8,255 bases of DNA from Pseudomonadota bacterium (GTDB taxonomy: Bacteria > Myxococcota > UBA9042 > PHBI01). Under the pieces are notes generated by a model, which did not search any database, was not told the origin of the DNA, and saw nothing but the letters and a program-made list of their open reading frames with translations. Below, piece by piece: positions 7,701 through 8,255 of the stretch. The position numbers were made by a program, and so were the translations under genes. The stretch spans positions 1 to 8,255 of the forward strand of contig SXIE01000294.1 of the NCBI GenBank assembly GCA_005772945.1, in the 5' to 3' direction. Every line of letters starts with the position of its first letter. The first letter of the stretch is position 1.

Positions 7701-7974
7701 TCGTGACGTAGGGCAGCGCGCTGTTCGGGTCGCTGACGAGGCTCCACGGGTTCGTGAAGGTGATCGTGCCGGGCGGGATCTGGATGGTGTCGGCGAGGTC
7801 GCCCGCGGCGCAGGCACCGAGCGGGACGTCGCTGTTGGCCGCCTCGATCGCCTGCCCCAGCGAGCACCCCGGACCGACCGTGATCGTGCCGGCATGGGCG
7901 TCGGGCACATGCGAGACGAGCGCGCCGACGAGGGCACCGAGGGCGATCGCGTGACGAGGCGTGAGCAGGTTCAT
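613..7974 (-). CDS. Giant secreted mosaic protein: beta-helix, Calx-beta, LamG-like and cysteine-rich arrays
   Basis: This is a 2453-residue protein. The start at 7974 is chosen over an upstream in-frame ATG at 8103 because GGAAGGA lies 5 nt before it and a clean signal peptide follows (R7, hydrophobic 9-20, likely cleavage AHA|G after residue 28). Domains in order: right-handed parallel beta-helix of Chlamydia-Pmp type, about 90-525; Calx-beta, about 535-614, ending in TIADDG; four CDDG cysteine units, 621-724; beta-rich region of no family I recognise, 725-1320; DxDxDG acidic motif at D1332/D1334/D1336; helical LELAHQ repeat, 1432-1449; LamG-like domain, about 1628-1776, with LDDFRLWKSAR; unassigned region, 1850-2085; and a C-terminal array of C-x5-C units, 2094-2453. 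It is followed by an ATGA-overlapping lipoprotein gene. I see no C-terminal sorting signal, transmembrane anchor or catalytic motif. It is probably an extracellular, calcium-stabilised, disulfide-rich adhesin or matrix protein; that role is inferred from domain types only. Confidence 0.92.
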   Translation of the reverse strand: MNLLTPRHAIALGALVGALVSHVPDAHAGTITVGPGCSLGQAIEAANSDVPLGACAAGDLADTIQIPPGTITFTNPWSLVSDPNSALPYVTSDVTFVGAGAGVTILKRDALAPPFRIIQVAASVHTSFEGITFDSGLAPNGHTGGAINGYGGGSEGSLTIRSCTFVGNAADSGGAIAWWMGGAVTVTGSRFERNVARASASAISGQYMNGGFTLTGSTFDANTAPDGAVLAGGGGLDGDVLLDQNVITGNTATGNGQFSGVWIVGATGGITVKRTRFVGNTGAPALALGNSGGGSETLVEDCVFEANTAPGTAAALSAVLASPLTLRGSTFTDNEGAYQGGAAFLGAALATSVVTVEDCTFTGNTSTQGGAAFITGSGLTTIDGCTFDHNRGTTIPGYTHSSGGALFIGGPTAITNTIFVGNDDPVYVASIAATVPEAAESGAAGEFTVSLSTRGAAIYSDGTAYSVTGSCFVGNAANAVQGRSDARGNWWGAPDGPGGGGPGSGDTIAGEVTHLPFLTAAPGACAGLVRDLAPVTVNATVVTAGGSYAAPGEDYAALTIPFVVDPAKGALAVPVTPVNDALVEGIESVYLTLDPGAGYLVMSAGVYVTIADDGTGCGASCDDGVACTTDRCDGQTLNCVHTPVAAACDDGKPCTVDTCTLAGCSNVPQNNLCDDSNPCTSDTCSAGTCTHQDVGGICDDGNPCTTGTICQDGACLGGSLIPGCEVRSVDLGPPFGEVLLPVPTGDVCFSGTKHVNACAPLGACDVTVAACFHPNDTLVDVVIETGLGYWGRVPFRGLWRSGGACFFAELPELGDGAITTTEGSLMACWDGAGHGSLHAQATASARSAVNGITGTQLAGTLAVDVAPGGAGDAVTVSGCLEGETASSDLFAGLPGTLSAWSRLTLCVDGSAVVHLREWRPFVDDPATLVTDVEANFYLDALSRWQLRLDHVLDPVISFCRFLLKAGHLVAERLDTTRWNTTIGGTSSFDVMGQHFEQTVLGTIDDNHVRLELESHQDFSFDLDYDREDETGSDHINIHRRGRLQQRPFIFEGAVPALPSMRLVCTPVETTVDFYGETTFPLCDQTLKSAVTVHAELGEPGFTLEGSVSVAGFFNFPMPLLLPGLPPLPGPFCLGLASEAQAGWTVCGAPPEEGLWLRTRTRLPLLGTEADVDLRAELAPPRTARAYAALAAPLEVVRPDHHVPGITSITVGAGEIALDLAACGSGASGLRFQTEATLRTTAGNAVTAGVAAEVSTERVSLKLHTKGRWYEPFMVPGLAIEQGADLFLVTRPDGAGALRLGLDGLAFLKLSGAWPPEVSAANREICDALPAVDEDGDGLANCLDSGCADHLFCRASGSQSQLLAVHAALYFDSETKPGPGGVAVPGVAMRLDLGRSVDWRLEVPNPMLAVSLASMLGARAGAATRALAIQAALELAHQLELAHQVELGRHRLLYQGWVLAEAFREYLQLLLESTVITLTDMAALTGALGLPSDVADLPELCEGPASACPATTIALAPATLRPTAQSATLASRDALFDGQTFAAGLHVSTLRRIEDATLHAHGSFGPTGIALAEYAQADANGLARLFAVPSTVDKGHWLFSLGLTGDPYGRVATFPADLAEGIRVGPAAALDVTHEGTVEGTVSRATWTEATHDAQLASRATGARGWRVSFGDAEGTGLARVNFEVWPGTGLGLPYWIRTALPVVPAGRETHVAVTWKTIQRAGADVLDVAIYVDGQRQLLDGYVYPPAPPDVAGAPLVIGSGLATLDDFRLWKSARPALRVAGEAVLMPPISRADPNLLVSFDFDADLGRGARNLGSQVGLDGSFTNNVATALRSTVAHIVARLVRGDAAAESSGVDALGGVVIETPAGQAWFRIEAHAGQDQLSASLRAQEVPLVRTNDFGVVCLRDVAASADSLGDWASGQAKLALCHSDRRVVLGTVAVEVGCPPGASCPSPPTGFVATATGTVGPVVISADDLPELSISGLARASTASRSVAIEGRLATEDFHLDGAIALSETSLVIATELDLPPVQGVDLGPASCTLTWMAPARFCGGCHSAAPSCDVDVCVELTTNAVTLGPPSCGALRFDPLPDGSPCASDAMCASGHCHVLCYTPGVGGPGFECDPGIADQCAVDLVCTASECDFLRPLSCLPPTCQPRIGNGDRCVGDDQCPDGMVCRPPGIFLGRECLWPRGSRDVGATCVNADECASWACVGLECRCVVDSDCADGNVCALGACVAPPPPLRLPGQACGSDAECVFGHCVGGICGCGSHDDCDASEWCAAASVVPSIVLEALGIATPGLCVRDLSDGLPCDSGEMCKKDACGGWLGPKRCFGANSAGRGQECYAQEHCRSGMQCQLACNWGGACVPLAGQPMTTPPANCTCTTVCACTRDDHCDQGQFCASFQWGPAGVPGMNACLTKAAVGTPCDSDHECASGSCGVGGCIGLLCGEAKVCQ
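624..628 (-). promoter_or_regulatory. Ribosome binding site of the lipoprotein gene
   Basis: GAAGG on the minus strand lies 7 nt before the ATG at 616 and within the last codons of the giant gene. With the ATGA stop/start overlap it supports the chosen start and re-initiation by ribosomes finishing the upstream gene. Confidence 0.6.
2647..3093 (-). other. LamG / concanavalin-like domain in the giant protein (about residues 1628-1776)
   Basis: The segment has the usual order of a LamG-like jelly roll: WRVSF near 1665, HVAVTWK near 1710 (the 'H-x-A-x-T-W' strand), AIYVDGQ near 1729, then PLVIGSG and LDDFRLWKSARP near 1755-1776. LVSFDFD follows near 1798, as is common after such domains. LamG domains bind glycans or protein ligands, often with calcium. 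The call is from motif recognition by eye. Confidence 0.65.
3628..3681 (-). repeat. 18 bp tandem repeat encoding LELAHQ
   Basis: Plus-strand units 3640-3657 and 3658-3675 differ at 2 of 18 bases. They encode LELAHQ at residues 1432-1437 and 1438-1443, followed by a degenerate VELGRH at 1444-1449. This is a local duplication inside an otherwise non-repetitive, helix-prone stretch (about 1418-1470), possibly an amphipathic helix or coiled-coil segment. Confidence 0.75.
3937..3981 (-). other. DxDxDG acidic calcium-type loop in the giant protein (residues 1332-1346)
   Basis: The sequence VDEDGDGLANCLDSGC has D1332, D1334 and D1336 spaced as in EF-hand-like or dockerin-like calcium loops, with D1343 downstream and two cysteines at C1341 and C1346. 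Similar DEDGDG..C.D..C motifs recur in secreted myxobacterial proteins. Calcium binding is inferred. Confidence 0.55.
5803..6114 (-). repeat. Four CDDG-type cysteine units in the giant gene (residues 621-724)
   Basis: Cysteines fall at 621/627/632/639, 648/654/659/664, 673/679/684/689 and 698/704/710/715, with a closing C724. The first gap is always five residues. The fourth unit (CDDGNPCTTG) is closest in sequence and spacing to the units of the downstream lipoprotein, which points to a shared origin or exchange between the two genes. Confidence 0.85.
6133..6372 (-). other. Calx-beta domain (about residues 535-614)
   Basis: The order DYAAL (554-558), a strand with PVTPVNDALVEGIESVYLTL (574-593), then VYVTIADDG (606-614) matches the Calx-beta pattern of 'nD...EG.E...l.L' followed by 'tI.DDd'. 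Calx-beta domains bind calcium in Na/Ca exchangers and serve as repeat spacers in bacterial surface proteins. Here a single copy links the beta-helix to the cysteine units. Confidence 0.8.
6400..7707 (-). other. Right-handed parallel beta-helix with Pmp-like repeats (about residues 90-525)
   Basis: FxxN motifs occur with F at residues 165, 191, 219, 277, 304, 331, 361, 387, 419 and 472, with an IxxN at 247. Most successive steps are 26-32 residues, about one helical turn plus a loop. GGA(I/A/L) motifs sit at 144, 173, 340, 369 and 403. This pairing is the hallmark of Chlamydia polymorphic-outer-membrane-protein repeats and related choice-of-anchor beta-helix proteins. It is a surface or secreted fold; no polysaccharide-lyase catalytic residues are evident. 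Confidence 0.85.
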
Positions 7975-7979
7975 CGGGG

Positions 7980-7986
7980 TCCTTCC
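7980..7986 (-). promoter_or_regulatory. Ribosome binding site of the giant gene
   Basis: GGAAGGA on the minus strand is followed by CCCCG and then the ATG at 7974, a 5 nt spacing. It fixes the start at the signal-peptide methionine rather than at the in-frame ATG 129 bp upstream, which would add 43 Arg-rich residues ahead of the signal peptide. Confidence 0.75.
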
Positions 7987-8066
7987 TTCTGCTGGCGCGC
8001 TCGCGTCCGACACCGCCGTCCGCGTGGCGAGGACGTCTGGCGGGCGGCGCAACCTCGCAGAAAGGC

Positions 8067-8082
8067 GTGCGTTCTTACGCAC
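8067..8082 (-). other. Small hairpin in the leader of the giant gene
   Basis: On the minus strand GTGCGT-AAGA-ACGCAC forms a perfect 6 bp stem with a 4-base loop, followed by GCCTTT. It lies about 93 bp before the giant gene start. A frame open from the right window edge ends in TAA at 8077-8075, overlapping this stem and loop. It may be a weak terminator of something upstream, a leader structure or an operator. No convincing -35/-10 pair is visible between 7987 and 8115. Confidence 0.35.
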
Positions 8083-8115
8083 CCCCTCCGTCGAGTCTGG
8101 CATGTGCCAAGGCCT

Positions 8116-8254
8116 CTAGAACGCCGACCGGGTTGCGCGTCCATACTTCATGCGGCAATCCGTGCCTGAATGACTTCGAGGTTTCCGAGAGCGCAGGTGC
8201 GTCGAAGGTCGAAGAGGTTGTTGCGGACCCCTCGATATCGAGCGCGAGGTCCCT
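8116..8254. repeat. Right copy of the 139 bp perfect inverted terminal repeat
   Basis: This is the exact reverse complement of 1-139. It starts 141 bp upstream of the giant gene's start codon and extends to the penultimate base of the window; base 8255 (G) is one base beyond the counterpart of base 1. Reading inward on the minus strand, one frame ends in TGA at 8150-8148, as in the left copy. Another, open from the edge, leaves the repeat and stops at 8077-8075. Outside the repeat the two flanks (140 onward and 8115 downward) share no further similarity, so 139/8116 is a sharp boundary. Confidence 0.95.
8225..8252. other. Imperfect hairpin with 12 bp palindrome in the right repeat
   Basis: This is the mirror copy of the structure at 3-30, with the perfect palindrome at 8231-8242. 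Its position at the extreme end of both arms is either a feature of the element or a reason the assembled sequence ends there. Confidence 0.45.
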
Positions 8255-8255
8255 G

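Noticed and set aside
7975..8103. Earlier in-frame ATG at 8103 as the start of the giant gene
   Set aside because: It would place 43 Arg-rich residues before a well-formed signal peptide. The strong GGAAGGA site is at the internal ATG instead.
3628..8169. A plus-strand open frame of 1513 codons, antisense to the giant gene
   Set aside because: Its translation is dominated by Arg, Asp, Glu, Gly and Ala without domains or a signal, the usual shadow of a GC-rich gene. The minus-strand frame has clear domains, a signal peptide and a ribosome binding site.
1..8255. Autonomous linear plasmid or phage genome
   Set aside because: Terminal inverted repeats are present, but there is no replication, terminal-protein, packaging or structural gene. 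The content is two chromosome-like surface-protein genes, so this reading is kept only as a minor alternative.

Overview
This window is an 8.25 kb piece of very GC-rich DNA carrying a two-gene unit, entirely on the minus strand. Both ends are closed by the same 139 bp sequence in opposite orientation. Cysteine-rich CDDG..C..C units, a Chlamydia-Pmp-like beta-helix, a Calx-beta domain, a LamG-like domain and a lipoprotein with a Thr/Asp/Pro linker are typical of large secreted proteins of Myxococcota and related delta-proteobacterial lineages. That taxonomic assignment is an inference from protein style and base composition; no marker gene is present.

Layout from the 5' end of the transcription unit, right to left. 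The right inverted repeat (8116-8254) is followed by a leader of about 140 bp (7975-8115) with a small hairpin but no recognisable promoter. A giant gene (7974-613) then encodes a 2453-residue secreted mosaic protein. Its order is: signal peptide; parallel beta-helix with FxxN/GGA(I/F) repeats; Calx-beta; four CDDG-type cysteine units; a long beta-rich region of unknown family; an acidic DxDxDG calcium-type motif; a short helical repeat; a LamG-like domain; another unassigned region; and a C-terminal array of C-x5-C cysteine units. Its stop overlaps the start of a second gene (616-86) in an ATGA arrangement. That gene encodes a probable 176-residue lipoprotein built from the same CDDG units. 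It runs into the left inverted repeat (1-139), which supplies its last 17 codons and its stop.

Working model (inference): the two products are co-translated surface or extracellular proteins, one a large adhesin or matrix-like protein and the other a lipid-anchored partner sharing its cysteine-unit type. No enzyme, replication, transfer or transposase gene is complete in the window. The inverted ends are the strongest non-genic signal. They may be two copies of a mobile or repeated element flanking the locus, with the left copy truncating the lipoprotein gene, or a product of assembly at a collapsed repeat.

I see no tRNA, rRNA, CRISPR array or riboswitch. The plus strand holds long open frames, including one over 1500 codons, but these look like antisense shadows of the giant gene.
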